Of a DNA stretch of 64,000 nucleotides, positions 10,949 to 24,420 are shown piece by piece (the stretch's first letter is position 1; each line of letters begins with the position of its first letter). The notes below the pieces were generated by a model, which made no database searches, was not told the origin of the DNA, and saw only the letters and a program-made list of their open reading frames with translations. Location of the stretch: contig NW_020312084.1 of NCBI RefSeq assembly GCF_002999335.1, forward strand, positions 43,246-107,245, written 5' to 3'. The position numbers and the translations under genes are program-made. The DNA comes from Cyclospora cayetanensis. Taxonomy: Eukaryota; Apicomplexa; Conoidasida; Eucoccidiorida; Eimeriidae.

Positions 10949-12766
10949 TTCAAGGACTGAGCTGTGTAGGGAAATTCTTGATCAAATACGACCCGTGCGT
11001 TGTGTTAAATAGCGCCAAAAGTGAAGCAATAAGCGGCTGGCATCCCGATCTTTGCACAGGAATCACTGCGTGCTAGGCCGATGATTCTAGACCTAGCGCC
11101 TTATATTCAAACTCTAGAGTAGGCCTTCTTGACCAGAAGCCGGGCAGGAGCTCTGCCGCTTGTTACCACCCATCGAGCATTCGCAGCTGTCCGCTGAAGA
11201 GGTAAGGGCACACGGCTTCAAAATGCCTAGCATTGTATCTAGGACATAATGAATAAGGCTCCCTTTGAGGCATGCATCCATGGTAGCTGATGCATGCTTG
11301 GGGCCCCCAGCCACCCTGGGGGCCCCTGCCCCGCAGCGCAAGAGATACTGGGAAACACACCGTTATAGGCAACATGAACTTCTCACTTCTAAACCATTGA
11401 CCCCGAATGTCGCCCAATTACCCCTCTAAGCCTCCATTTATGACAGGGCACCAGGCAGAGTTGTAGGCTGTCTTGGCGGTATACACCAACAACCGTTAGT
11501 TACGCTCTGCACGCCCCCTTTTTAGGCTGCCAATAGGTGTTGCCGCTGGCAATGAGACTGGAGATCCTAGATTAGACGGTGATCTGCGTGACTTGAAACA
11601 CATACAACTAGTGTAGCAACGCACTTAGACAACCCGTGTCATCGAGAAGGGCACTAAGCGGTTCGGCTTATAACAATGAAGCGAGCTCCGGTGACCTGAA
11701 GTGCTGCTGGAGCAGGTGATGTATCCTCCGAAGCACCATTGTACTTGACGCAACAAGGGGGCTGTAGGCTATGCCTGAGGCTGCGGCCTCCTACAGAGAT
11801 TTCGATGAACCGAACACCTCTTTGAAAACGAAGGGTATTGCGATGTCTAGTTTTTATTGGAAACAAAAGTATACACGAACTATCTTCTAGGCAGGCACTT
11901 CTTCGATATGCAACGCCTACCCCGAACGTGTAGTGTTCAACGGTTGCGAAGTCCAGGGTAAAGTGGCCGCGAGCAGGGAAGTCAGATAGGGCTTCTGCCA
12001 ACGGTAAAGCACAGGCCGATACATCAGTACCAAACATGCCGTTTTCTTGGGTCCATTAAGTGAAAACAGCTTCTTATAGGGCCCGCGGTCCTTATAGGCC
12101 AGCCTCAGTCCCCGCTTGCCATAAAGGATCTGTTACGGACAATCCAGCGGTGCATATTGGGAAGCCCCCGTTCTACGAGTTGCTAAGACCGCAGCAGCTC
12201 CTACTCTCCGGCTCTTGCAATCTCCGATTGCATCCGTTCTTCCCTGTACTCCTCCACTTTTAAAGCCCCCCAATTACGCCCCTTACTGCAAATAACCTGA
12301 GTGCCCGTTTCGCTATATGCAGCAGCACTACACCGTGCCCTAGAAGCATGAGAGTAGACAGATGAAAGCGCTTTCGCAGAAAATCTACGACCCCCTTTCC
12401 TCCTTACAAACAAAAAACGGTAGACTGAGGTTGGGGGCCTACCCCGCACACAAACACACACGGTCACTTCAAGTTCCTTTTTCGGGCAAGAGGCGTTCTG
12501 CCTCCTTGGGCCCCTGCATAGTAAAGCAGCATGAGCCATGACGCTGGCCGCGCAGCTAGATTCCCTACGGTCTTTCCAATGAGTAGAATACGAGGCAGCA
12601 TGCGAGGCCTCCGGTTCCGCCAGGCCAGCAGCGCATGCAAGCATCAGTCCATGTATGTAACAACACATGCCCAGCACGTAGACGCATGGACGCTATCTTT
12701 ACAGCCCCTATACCTACATGCTCTTTCCAGCAGCGAAAGCACAACGGATATCTCTCCCCAACGACC
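10949..12766. other. Intergenic stretch with one GC hairpin
   Basis: No open frame here resembles a known protein. A 127-aa minus-strand ORF (12037-11654) has no recognisable motif and no convincing splice context. The only clear structure is the GC hairpin at 11300-11326. CAG repeats are scarce compared with the DNA left of 10.6 kb. Confidence 0.6.
11300..11326. repeat. GC hairpin, 11-bp stem, 5-nt loop
   Basis: GGGGCCCCCAG, then CCACC, then CTGGGGGCCCC. It shares its core with the hairpin at 2662-2702. Confidence 0.93.
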
Positions 12767-15700
12767 CTACATGAATGCATTTTGAGAGGATATATCGGCA
12801 GCTGAGCCTGCACGAGACACGGAGACAGCTGGCTGAGCCTCATCACCCTGAATTGCCTGCACGGTGGCTGCCAGGGGCCCCTCCTCACTTGAGGAGACTC
12901 TAGGGACCCAGACACACCCAGGCATTGACTCGTCTGAGGCAGGCACAATAAGCGCAACACACCTAGTTTCTCCTGCTTAGCAGCCCGTTACATTTCCGCA
13001 TGCAAGCTAGAGATGCGTGCACTTAGCCGAATCCCCCCACGCGCACACACTCCGCAGCAGCAGGGCGGGACAGAAACAAAGAAGAAAGCAGTCAAAAACA
13101 GCAACGACTTGAAAACCGTAAGGAAAACACGCTCGACAGGCCAGCATAGAGAAAAGGCTTACTGGAAGGTGGCGAGTTGATTCCCTGCGCAGTACTAAGG
13201 TTCCCTGCAGACCCTTGCGATAGTTGGTGCTGCTGCTGGAGCTGGGGTGGCAGCAAATTTGGGGGCAACGATGCTGGGAGCTCCAGGCCCTGCAGTCGCA
13301 TTTCGATGAACCGTCGCGCCAGGGAATATTCATATAAATCCAAGTAACCGTCCTTAGTGACGTCAGCCAAATTCCATATCCTACAGAAATGGGACACACA
13401 GACAGGCACATATAGATGGATATCGATATATATATATGGATATGCGCATGTGCTTGCACCCACATAGGCAAGGTGAGAGAATAGCGGGGGGCGATGCGAA
13501 AAAGACCCTTCGTAAAGCTATCAAAGGCAGATCGCAGCAAACAATGACACCAAGGCACCCGAAGAGGGCCCTATACGCAGCGGTAGCCTTACCTGTGAAG
13601 GATGCCGCTAGGCAGCTTGCTCTTGACAAGATCTACCTTGGCCTGAGAGCCGTCCACGCGTCCAAGAGCATCAGGGCCCATTCGCTCGAAGTCCTGTGGC
13701 GGTGGAAGCGGGTGCATGTATGTATACACACAGACACCACATGCGCAAGGCGCATCAATTCACACCAAGCTGTAAACCCTACTGGATCAGTAAAGTGCCT
13801 GGTTTTAATACCTGTGTTCTTGCCATTGAGCGTGGTGATGCACGGGCTTACCGTTCTGTACGTCTCGAGGTCCACCGGCTGGTGAAGGTACTTGTCAATG
13901 GCCCACGTGGGGGCTGAACTTCCTTGCGACAGGGTTAAAAATGGGGATACCTTGCCCTCCACCAACGAGCCATCCGCCGCCGTGTGGGGTACAGTTGCCC
14001 ACTGCGCGCACGCATACAGCTCAAACGCACGCACCCGGATTCCAAGAGAAGTCCGACTTCCCACTCCGTCCTGATCCTCTCCCCACGCACGCCCACGCCT
14101 ACACGCTCCACAGACCCCACAAATTTGGCTTTCTGAGCACTTAACGCACGGAGTCCGTCGGAACCTGCGCCATAAGCTTAGGAATTTGCGTTCGTATGAT
14201 GTTATCTAGAGCCTCAAGCTGCCGCGTGTCCAATTTAGGAATCTTTCCCCAATCGAATGCCGCCAACTTCTCCTGAGGCGCAAAAAGTACGGATACCTGG
14301 CGCTTGGGTGCTGCGTGCATGCAGACGCGCACCAAGTCACATGCCTTACGAAACTCCTCAATGGGGCGGGCATGCAGAGAGAAAGATTCACTACACAAAA
14401 AGCAACTCAACTCTCCGACAAGAGCTCCCAACCCTGCACAAACTCGCTTTTCCCGCCCCCCTCTCCCTTCCCTTTAAATTGTGCAGATGTGCAAAGAAGG
14501 CCTTCGGGACGGGCACTGCTGGCCAAAAGCTGCACCTGCATGGTGGCGAGGGGCGGGAAGTCCCCTAGAGGAACACCATATTCCTGAGATACTTGTTGGT
14601 AGACGGTGCCAAGCTGCTGAATGAGCTGTTTCTTCTTGGATTCCTTGCCAAACATGGGCAGCTTGTTGCGCAGAGTTGTCAGCAGGAGCGCATGCACCTG
14701 CAGAAGGACGGAAGTTGCGAACGGTACGACATATACATATACACAGGGGTCTCGTGATGGGAGCCGGTGGCACCACCTCTCCTAGCCGAAAAGGCGTGCA
14801 ACCGTTCGAACCACGAACAAGACACGCGAGTATATAAAAATGAAGAGAGACAGCCAGAGAGGAAGATGAAGACAAAGCCTCCAAGAGAAAGGCCGACCGA
14901 GACAGTCGAAGGCAGCGGCAGAGACAACACGGTTCTGAAGGCAGCAGAGGTACACAGAGTATCAGCATACACAACAGGATCAAAGAAGATGAAAGGCGCC
15001 TGCCTGACCTTGGCAAGTCTGGCCCTCTTGATGAAATCATTCAGCTTCCGAATTGCCGCGTCTCGCGGCACGCGTGCAATGTCTGAGTAGAGGTCGTTCG
15101 CCTAAAAGAAAAGAGCTGGACAGGAGAGCTGATGACGGGTGAAAGTAGCAGCCACGGAAAGGTCAGGAAAAGGTAAGGCGAAAAATAGGCTAGCCAACGG
15201 GAGGGGGGGCCAGTAGCAGATGCTGCGCTTATGGTGCGATAGGAGCAAAGGCGACAAACAGAAGCATATGAATTTTTTAGATAACAGGGACTATAAATAT
15301 ATGTCCCAAACTGCGACTTGTGTATAGAGCGCTGCAGCTTGTGTGCAGGGTGGATAAATGCTCAATACACTTTTGAATCGAAAGAAGACGCAGTGGTCAT
15401 ACACATGAAAGCGCGCATAGAAAGAGATAATTGAGGGCTTTGAGCAAAGCTGCAAAAACTCCAAGAGCCACTAAAAATACGGCCACTACTGCCAAAATAT
15501 CAAAGCCCTTCTACAGAAGCACAGCACCGAGATGCAAGAGCGATACAGTACAAAATTGAAAATCCCTAAAGCAACCGACCAAGACCCCCGCATTGCGGCA
15601 AAAACAACCCCCGCGCCGCCTGAAGGAATGGTCTTTATGTCATCATCGTAATAATAAAACGTACAGTCGACTCAATACACACGAGCACATCCAGCTCGGC

Positions 15701-17895
15701 GACAGCATAGTATAGGCCAGCCAAGCGCATATCGAAAAGAGCCGACCAATACAAACAACCTCATGCAAAAAGCTAAAACCCTTGAGCCCCAGAATCTAAC
15801 CAACCTCAGCCTCAAAAAGCCTGCGGTTCTCGTCGTTCTGAAGCGGGTTGTTCCAGAAAGTGCCGATGTACACTCGGGCAACTTCTGGAGAGGAGATCAC
15901 CTGCACGCGTAGACCATTAAAACCTCAAGACTCGAATCTCCCGGAAAGACTCCGTCCGCATACTCAAACGCAAGTGTGATCATCCGACATGGGGGTCATA
16001 CATCATCGTCATTCCCTTACGAGTAAACTGCCTACACGCACCTTTCCGAGAGACCACATCAATGCCCCGTATACTCTCATGAGCTGTTGGTACGAAACCA
16101 TGTCTGCCTTGTTTAGGACGATGCGAATCTTTGTGTCATTTCCCCTTAGCGCCTGAAAAGCGAGACCTCAGGAGTTTCACCCATTGTGCCCAAAACCACG
16201 AGGTAGCTTTTTAGCCCTACAAAACCTTCTCTATGCAGGACAGGCCTGTGCAGACTAGGGGCTTTTCAGGCATGCGACTTCGCAGCATAGGCGCTTGGGA
16301 AGAGCAATTGGTGGGTAGACGTTGTACATTGATGCATCTCCTAAATTCGTCCGAGATATCGAGCTTGTGGGCATCGAAGATCAGAAGAATGAGGTCTACA
16401 CGCTCCGCAAACCACTGAACCACCGCTTCAAAGTCATATCCCCGCGAAGTTTGCTTGTTTCCGCTGAGAACACCAGGGGTGTCTATCAAGGTTAGGCCCT
16501 GCGGCAAGCGCAACACCCTGAAGGTTACAGCCCGACCCTAACTGCTGCTGACAACTTGGAGGGTCCGGTGATCTTCTAGTGCAATAAAAGCGGGGTGGCG
16601 ATACGGCACGCGCGCACATCAATGCACAGACGAGGAGACACGACTGAGAGTAGGCCCAACTATAAGGAACACGCGGGGAGAACGCAGTGCCCCATTCATT
16701 TGCCTCCAAAAGGGTAATTTTATTGAAATCTTGTCGTCACACCACGTATTGCTTCCGTGTTTGCGCGATAGGTAAACTCACGTTTAGAACAACACACGGC
16801 AAGAGGGAGCACTCGAAGCGCTGTAAGAAGGTGTTTCCGAAGTTGGAGAGCTGGCTGAATGGCTTAGTAGGATCAACGACGGCCGTGTTTCCGGGTATCA
16901 CCTGACCGCGAACCTCAACCCCTCAGCACTGAATTGAAAGTGCGAGGTTGCAGTGTTAAGTAGTGTAGATGGCTCTAGAATCATAAGGTCTCAGAACCAC
17001 ACGCGGGATGAAGAACACCTCTTGCCGTATGGGACGGAAGGCAAGGTTTCTCGTGCAGAAATTCTCACCTGGTCGGTAGTCCCCTCCATAATGGCAACAA
17101 ATTTGTCGGTTGTTGGCTCAGGGCCTATTCGGAGGCCTGGATAATCTCTTTCGAGCAAGTGTTGCACGAACGTAGTCTGCGCAAGCAAGATCCCAAGCCA
17201 CACCCCTGAGGCGCTGAAGGTTTGCACGCCAACTTCCCCGTGTCATCCGTTGGAATGAAGGCCGCCTTCAATGCAATCCCACAAAAACTTGACGCTTACC
17301 TTCCCGGTGGAGTACTGACCCAGCACCATGACCATAGGCTTCGCCGCGAAGTCCCCATCCGTGAGAAGCGGCGAATAGAACTGCTGAAATTTGAAATCCG
17401 ACTCGAGAGGGAGGAGATGCTTCTTGTACATCGCCTGCAGGCCGGTCTTGACGCCCTTCCACACACATACATGCACACATCTGCATGCAAGCCCTTGAGC
17501 TTAGAGCCTTAGAACCATTTTACACGAGGCAAAAGCATTGTTGCAGAGGAAGAGAGATACAGGGAATGCCCGGAACTGGGGCCATCCCCATCATGAATAA
17601 GGAGGATGCTTCATCATGATCCTGCGCATGACTGTGATTTCGCCCTTTCGCGTAGCCCGCATGCAAAACAGAATACGTGCAAGCTTCGCGTTCCTTGTTT
17701 GGGCTGTTGAGATGTAGCCAGAACCCATGATACACCCCACCTAGATCTCCGCTTATGCAGATATGCGACTGTATTATGGCGATCGGTGTATTTCGGGCCT
17801 CATATACCGCAGGAGAGGGGCTCTGGTCTTACATTGTAAACGTTGGCGGACTGCTGCGTGCCGCCCTTGCGGCTACCGAAGAGCCATTTGCTCAT
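12767..17895 (-). CDS. EHD-family dynamin-like ATPase (EH domain protein), 14 exons
   Basis: EHD proteins are membrane-remodelling ATPases of endocytic recycling. Exons from the 5' end: 17895-17833, 17455-17300, 17176-17069, 16901-16782, 16537-16328, 16152-16042, 15900-15805, 15101-15009, 14697-14536, 14272-14150, 14001-13852, 13693-13593, 13380-13163, 12972-12767. All splice sites and phases reconcile to 638 aa. Landmarks: start [13 protein letters not shown]-loop GQYSTGKT (residues 67-74), switch I region [17 protein letters not shown] (168-175), [18 protein letters not shown] (from 233), then the helical region ending in [15 protein letters not shown]-terminal EH domain has an intact EF-hand loop [12 protein letters not shown] (504-515). 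EHDs usually end near 540 aa, whereas this one carries about 100 extra residues, Gln-rich then acidic/Ser-rich, with no membrane segment. Exon 5 may use a slightly different acceptor, changing about 7 residues before the DTPG motif. CAG-type repeats are nearly absent from the gene. Confidence 0.95.
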
Positions 17896-18659
17896 TGCTG
17901 CGCCGGGGGGGTATTTGAAATGCGTCACACTGTTTGCATTTCGTTCTGAATTCGTAGCTCCCTCTAGGGGCCGTCTTCTCCTATCCGGGAGCAGGCCTTG
18001 CACCGTTGGGTTCGGTGTCTAAGGTTTTAGGGGCGTCTGTCCCAGCTGCAAGCTCCAAGCGATTGTGCCACGAAGTCGCCCTAGCAGATTACGAGGAGCT
18101 CTATCCTTGGAACAGCCACAAGCAGGAGCTGGTCCAGGTACTGGTGCTGCAGCGAGGGGCTGCCGGATTGCGAAGCCTCAGAAAAAAACCCAAGGCAGAA
18201 AATCGAATATAAAGTAGAAATACAAACCCATACACAGACTGTAGCTAGGAATTTGAACCAACGTTTGCCATACACGCGGCGCATGTGGTCGCGGTCCCCG
18301 CCGCACATGCAGACAGCAGTAGACACCGAGGCGTTCTCTTGGTTCACTTCCTTTCGATTAGTCCATCATCAAGAAATGAGAACACTGCAACTGCAACTTC
18401 AGGGTTTGATGACTGTGAGACAAACAATCACAACAGACAACCAAGGTCACATGGTACAGCTAGGGCGGATGTACCAAGCTCAAGCTTTACGATTTGCATT
18501 AATCATTTCAGCGGATAAAAGGCCTTTCCACTCAATTGGTGCAACTATGATATATCGAGCATGTATTTTGTTCAACGGACCCGGTGGATACACCCTGCGT
18601 TCCAGCACCGGCGCAGGCAAGCGAAACTCTTGAAGGGCAAGAACATAGCGCTCAGGTTA

Positions 18660-18689
18660 CTGCTTGCAGAGGCAAACCTCTGCAAGCAG
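18660..18689. repeat. Inverted repeat, 13-bp stem, 4-nt loop
   Basis: CTGCTTGCAGAGG, then CAAA, then the exact reverse complement CCTCTGCAAGCAG. It lies upstream of the EHD gene in intergenic DNA. Confidence 0.93.
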
Positions 18690-20568
18690 ACCCAAAGCAA
18701 AACTTGATTAAATTTCGTCACGTTTCCTCCCAAAATTGCTCCCTCCCTTAGATAGTCATCTCCGCAGGATTCCGGCATGAGGGCAGAGGGGAAGTAAGGA
18801 TAAGTATTGCTACAGCCTCTATGCATTCCGACCATCTGCGCTAAGTTGCACATAGCCGCTTGTCGCACATGTAGACACTGGGAGCTCATAAAGTATTGAG
18901 CTAACTCTAATCAGCAGCAAACAGCATACACAAGCTGCCACGCCAAATGCTCAGTTCTCTGCTATATCCATACTAAATATCGACGGTGTGATAAAAGTGT
19001 CTAGATGTAGCTCCTCCCACCACATTTGCCATCCTCCTAAGACAACCACACGCCGCATCTCTCTATGTGGCAGCTGGGATCAGCCATGAGCGGAAGGGCA
19101 CATAAACTTACGCCCCATCGCCCCCCAGGAACAGGTACTAGGTAGAGATTGCGGAAAGAAGGGGCACGATAAAGAAGCATGGGCATCCTCTTGCAAAACC
19201 CAAAAGAAAAAAAGAGAGAACATTGGCCAGCTACGAGGGAGGGGCCATCTCCACACAAACTTGGCGGTGCGATGTCTGGCTGGGGTGTCACAGCACTGAA
19301 ATCTGTGGCCATCCCGCTCCACAACTACGAAGAATGAGCAACATAGATCAATGATTTCATAGTTTACACTCCTACAGCAACATCGCCTTTTCTCACCGGG
19401 CAATGCGAGCAGGCTGATGCAAACATCTAATAAAACAGAGCCCACTTAAATGCCCCAGGAAAGAAGCATGTACGAAAGTTTCAAACTGAGACACCTGTAA
19501 GTATTTAGGTATCCGTCTAAAAGATGACCTTCAATATACTAACAGAAATACTTCGAGAATTACCTTTTAAAATCTATTAACTGAAAGCACTGCTAGGTAT
19601 CCCGTGCGCGGAAACTTTGGGCGGGGGGGCGAACGATGAATACCGGAAACGCAGTTGGAAGCACGCACGGCCACTGTCCTTGAGAACCACAGAGTGCCAT
19701 AAGCTCTCCATTAGGCAACGCAGCCTGCAGGTACACTTTGAGCACCCACAGGCGTTGGCGGGCAGCTCCACATTCCGTACAAATTCCTGTATATTGTGCT
19801 TTCAGTGGGCCTAGATAAAGTGGAAGCTTTTCTGCTAGATTAGTTATATTGAACTAAGAACTAGTAGAGAGCTGGCTACGTGGTTTGTCTCTTTATTCAT
19901 CTTTTTTGTTGCAGAACGCTATTGATCAGAGACAATAGGATGCAATGTTGTATACATCTGCAATAAATACTTTGTGCACGTAGCACACAGTTCTCGAAAT
20001 CTTGAGCGAGAGCAGCTACATGCACCATATATGTTTCTTTCCCCTCATATCAGGAAGTTCTGGAGATGTAGGACAGAGGACGAAAGGAACTCTTCTGCAA
20101 GAATACTCAGTAGCCTTTTAATTATGTTCTGTATTGAGTCTGGAAGTGTGCTTTTCTACGTATGCGTTAGATGCAACGTTGTAGTTGGTCAAGTTCGATC
20201 CAGCTCTTTCTCGCTCAGCCACTGGCTGTGGATGCAGCGAAGTTTCAGACCTCTTGACAGCGGTATTCTCGTGTTGATCAAGATAGTTCTTAATCCAGTA
20301 GAGTGTTTTGGGGAGGAGTCCAGGGGCAAACTTCATCTTGTTATGAAACCTGACGTTGTCACAACGTGTCACGACGCCGTTCGGGCAGCACAGGCTGGCC
20401 TACAAGCGTATGTACACTCAGTTGTTCCAAAACTGATTAAAGGACCATCAAAAGCCGCTAAACTCTGTGATATGGATATACCAATGATGCTATGTCGGCC
20501 AGAAAACTATAATTGTTTAAGGATAAGCAAGTAGGCACTCGAGGACTTTTTCAGCCGTTTGGAGATGC

Positions 20569-20591
20569 AGTTGGCTTTGCACCAGCCAACT
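20569..20591. repeat. Inverted repeat, 8-bp stem, 7-nt loop
   Basis: AGTTGGCT, then TTGCACC, then AGCCAACT. A short stem, listed because it shares the 7-nt loop. Confidence 0.8.
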
Positions 20592-22239
20592 AAAGATAAC
20601 TGAGTTATTATTGAGGTATCATTATCACAGGGAAGGTACTTCAATAGTGGCTCTTTTCACATGGAGGAAGTTGTCTGCCTACAGAGATTATTACAGGGCA
20701 AACCTTCATACAAGCCAGTGACTTATCTTTTAATTCCGAGATCACATCAACAGCAAGCTTCTAAAGAATCGAGTAGGCTACATCAGTAAATTGCACCAAT
20801 AGATCGGTATCTCGGCTATTATGAAGCTGCAATTCTCACAGGCCACGACGTAGACGACAAAGTGCCTAATCGGGGGGTTGTCTCAGGTCTACCAAACGTG
20901 TCATGCAGGTTGGTCGAAAAACGGGCAGCGACTTGGTGATTAAAAAACTGATTGATGGGGCTTTTGGGAATAGTAGCCTCCTTAAGGCTTCAGGTGCAGA
21001 AGAGGTCAGCTCCTACGCTCTCGGGGAGTAAGGAGATTCAGATCGGGACCTAGCGCCCATGGATATCGGGGGATCTGTCAACCGACTCTAGGCTGCTACC
21101 TCGAGTGAGCTTTAAAAGATTGCCACATTTAGCCCGCGCTCCGAAGCCTCCGTAAACAGCCCCCAAGCAGCGCAGCTGCTTCTTTGCTGGAGAATTTAAT
21201 CACGGAATCTGACAATGCAGCTGCATGTAAAGATTCAAAGAACTTAAACGCCAAGCTATCAGGTAACAAAGGCTTTTTGGCAAGCAATGGAGGCGCATGA
21301 GTAAAACGGAAAGCCCTCCACCCAGGCAGGGGCACAAGTGAAGGGGCCAAAATCATAGAGCCGCACCCACTACGGGTCAGTTCTGCGCGGATTCAGCTTC
21401 GCATTAATGAGAAATACTTTCTAGCGCATTCTACAGTAGACAAAAAGGATCTGCTATACGAGGAAATGGTGCCAAAGCTCAACCTGCCTATTCACCCGTA
21501 AGAGCGGTCCTTACTACTCAAGTCAGCTGACGGGCGGCAGAACGTAAGATCTGCTGGCCTAAGGCGGTTAAGAGTCGCTTTGCTGCGGCATTAGGTCCTA
21601 TCATCATGGTCCACTGCTTCTATGTTGAGCCATGCACCATGACACAATGTTAGGTATGCCATGGTGACCCATTGGGAGGCGCGCATGCATCCACTGCTGA
21701 ACGCTGTTACGTGCCGGAGAGCGTCAGGAAGAAGTAGATCCTGGTCTCCTTAGTAAAGCTTTCAAAATATATTGTGGGCAGGGTAGAGTCGGTGCCTCAA
21801 CGAGGTGAATCAGAGTTTTTATGTGGCTGGCAAAGCAGCGCAGTAAGCGGAGACGTTTCTAAATGTACATCCCGTCTTAGTGGCTCTGCAAATGGACACT
21901 TCTTAAGAATTTGAGTTAAATGTGCAGCCAAAAGGAGGAGCATCACCGGGCATGTATCACGAGTGAGTCAGTGAAGATGCTAAATAATGACAATCTGCTA
22001 CCGTGAGGGACGCCTGTTGTTCGTCCAGCGCATCGCTCGAGTTAATCCCCAGGTGTGGACCAAGCTATATTCCGAGTTATCGAAAGCTCCCACCGCACAA
22101 AGAATAACATAAACATCACCCAAATTAGTTGGCTGAGTAGGCAAACTACAGGAAGCCTCCAGCATGTTTTGGGCGTGCTGAGGTTTGGCCACCGAGAAAA
22201 GACGGAACACGACGCTCGTGCGTTGATTCTGAGGTCCTG

Positions 22240-24420
22240 AACAAGCCTAGTGTGAAGCTGGAGCTCTTGAGACCTTTTACTGCAACATCCTTGTCAAACT
22301 AAGCTGGTGGAGCTCTACTCGGCATTTGACTCCACAGTCGCCTTCTGGAAAATCTCTATTCCGCCTAATGAAAGTCACAAAACGGCCTTCCATATTCGTG
22401 CGCTCAAGCTTGAGTATACCTGTATGCCATTTGGACTGGTTAATGGCTTAGCACAAGAACACCAGCAGGGTATGCAAAAGTTTTAATTCACCTTTCGAGA
22501 AAGGTGGATGACAGTCTGCATGACTGTCTTCTTATCATGCAGCCAAACCATTCAAGAGCAGCTACAGGACTTACGGCGTGCAATTCAGCTGTTGTGAAGT
22601 GAGCAGTGGTATGTGAAGGCAATCAAAAACTCTTTTATCAGAAAAACTTTGCAGCACTTTATATTTCGGTGCAGGAATTAGGGCACCCCCAAAATTGAGG
22701 CAATCAAGGCGTGGCTTACGCACCCGAAAAGATGTTTGGACGTTCTTCAAAATTGGATGTCAATCGAAATCTCAATCTTGAATTTGCTCGAATCGGTGCT
22801 CCCTTGACAAACCTTGACAATCTACTAAAGAAACCGTGGTTTACTACCTGGATACAGCAGGCTTATGCAGCAGCAAGAAGACTTCTTGGTCTCGTGTCAA
22901 GTCCTGTACCCTCACTGCCGGATCATGAGCGTCGAGTTTGCCACACCACCGAGACTACTGAGTGATGGAGTAGTGATTGTTTCTCTCTCCCCACAACCTA
23001 CGACCGATCCAAAGCGCGAAATTACTATCTGCCCCTGAAAGGGAATAGTGGTGTCCAGCGATAGAAATAAACTCTTAGTAGTGTTGAAGGATATGAAAAA
23101 ATGTCGTCACTGTTTATGTGGAAGTTGTTTTGGTCTAGAATTGTCATATTACGAACGGATTAGGGGAGTTCGATAAGTCCAGAGCTGTTCGCTGTTTTGC
23201 GCGTCTTACAGGAGAACTTTAGCTTCAAGTATACTAACGAGATTTCCAACGTACGCGCCGATGCGCCCTCGCGAAGATCAAGCTGCCCACTGCTGGGCAG
23301 CACAGCTGCACTTCTCTGCAATGATTTACAAGTTCCATCATGCTTGCTTGCGTTTTATATTTTTGGCACCCATACATCCGATACTATTGCCAAAATCCAA
23401 AATGGCGAAAGGGGGCTGCACTACCACGTTTAAAAAAGATGATCAGCTGCGTTTTAAAGCACAGTGGGGAGTCGAACACTTGTACACTTCTTGGCTGCTC
23501 TGCAGTGTGGGCTTGCGCCAAGTACATGATCATGTTCGGGCCATAGTGGGATCTGCACTCTAGAAGAAAGCTGACACGGTCTTGGTGGTGGCCGGGGATG
23601 AGTCAAGCAGAAGAGGAGTATGCACTGTTATGCTCAAATAGTCAGCAGGGAAGGCGGCACAATTCTCATAGACAGGGTCTCTTGCAAAGGCTTCAGAAGA
23701 CTAAACGGATTTGGACTGATCTGAATATGGAATTCGTTCTTGGACTGCAAGAGTTTAAGGCTCAAAAATATCGATGTCTGTATGTACAATCTCAGCAAAT
23801 ACGCCCATTCGATCTTTTGCTCCAGCTGTGTCAGGGCTCACGTAATGACTTGATCATTCCTGGCTCATGTCCAGGAACGTCACTTATCTAACAGGATTGT
23901 TGTTCTGGATAATGGTCCGAAGTTTGTCAGAGTCTTCCGCCGTGCCTTAATGTCATGGCTATGCAGGGTTCTTCTGCAGCACTTTCGACACTGTGATCAC
24001 GAAATGTTCAGTGCTTGGCTTTATCATCCTCCTTAAATTGATTTAAATAATGAACCAGCAGTAAAATTGTCTACTCTGTTACTCTCCTACATCCATAGAC
24101 TCCACTGAGGGGACCCTCTCCATTCCAGGCGTCAAGCTGGTGTTCCATGGAGAGCAGACATCCAAGGCAGCGAAGGAAATCCGAAAACATCAGATTTGTG
24201 CTTGTGAATGTATGCACAAAGCTCAAGCTTAGGCAGTCCATAGTTATGAGCAGGAGGGATCAGCTGTGTTTATCTAGCCTAGAGATTTCGTCCTGCTGGA
24301 TCGGCAGGCTTTACGAGGTGCACTCACGGGGAACCACAGGAAGTTCTCGGTTAACAAGAAGCATTAACCACTCTCGTTAATTATAGCTTTCATTTCTATA
24401 CTATTAATTTTACTAAAGGT
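22240..24420 (+). mobile_element. Decayed Ty3/gypsy-like retroelement (pol remnant)
   Basis: Conceptual translation on the plus strand shows pieces of gypsy pol in the expected order, broken by stops and frameshifts. A reverse transcriptase piece at about 22303-22450 includes the diagnostic MPFGL (22424-22438) after KTAF. The RT-thumb/connection segment at 22720-22950 includes APLTNLDNLLKK and ends in a PxxxLPD motif. An RNase H trace near 22990-23030 reads NYYLPLKG. The integrase region at about 23590-24050 includes WWPGMSQ, WTDLNMEFVLGL and a LDNGPKF-like catalytic-core block. No open frame covers more than one piece, so it is inactive. I could not find matched LTRs, a primer-binding site or a gag. 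The order PR/RT/RH/IN places it in Ty3/gypsy rather than Ty1/copia. Confidence 0.8.

Larger units (their letters stand above)
17896..22240. other. Gene-poor, repeat-poor stretch
   Basis: No recognisable gene. The longest open frame is 186 codons on the plus strand (19974-20534), with no motif I can name; its second half (KPDVVTTCHDAVRAAQAGL onward) might be a decayed part of the retroelement that follows. Small perfect hairpins lie at 18660-18689 and 20569-20591. Triplet repeats are absent. Confidence 0.6.

Noticed and set aside
11654..12037. 127-codon minus-strand ORF between the CCDC43-like and EHD genes
   Set aside because: No motif, no neighbouring exons in phase and no family resemblance. 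Kept only as a remark in the intergenic entry.
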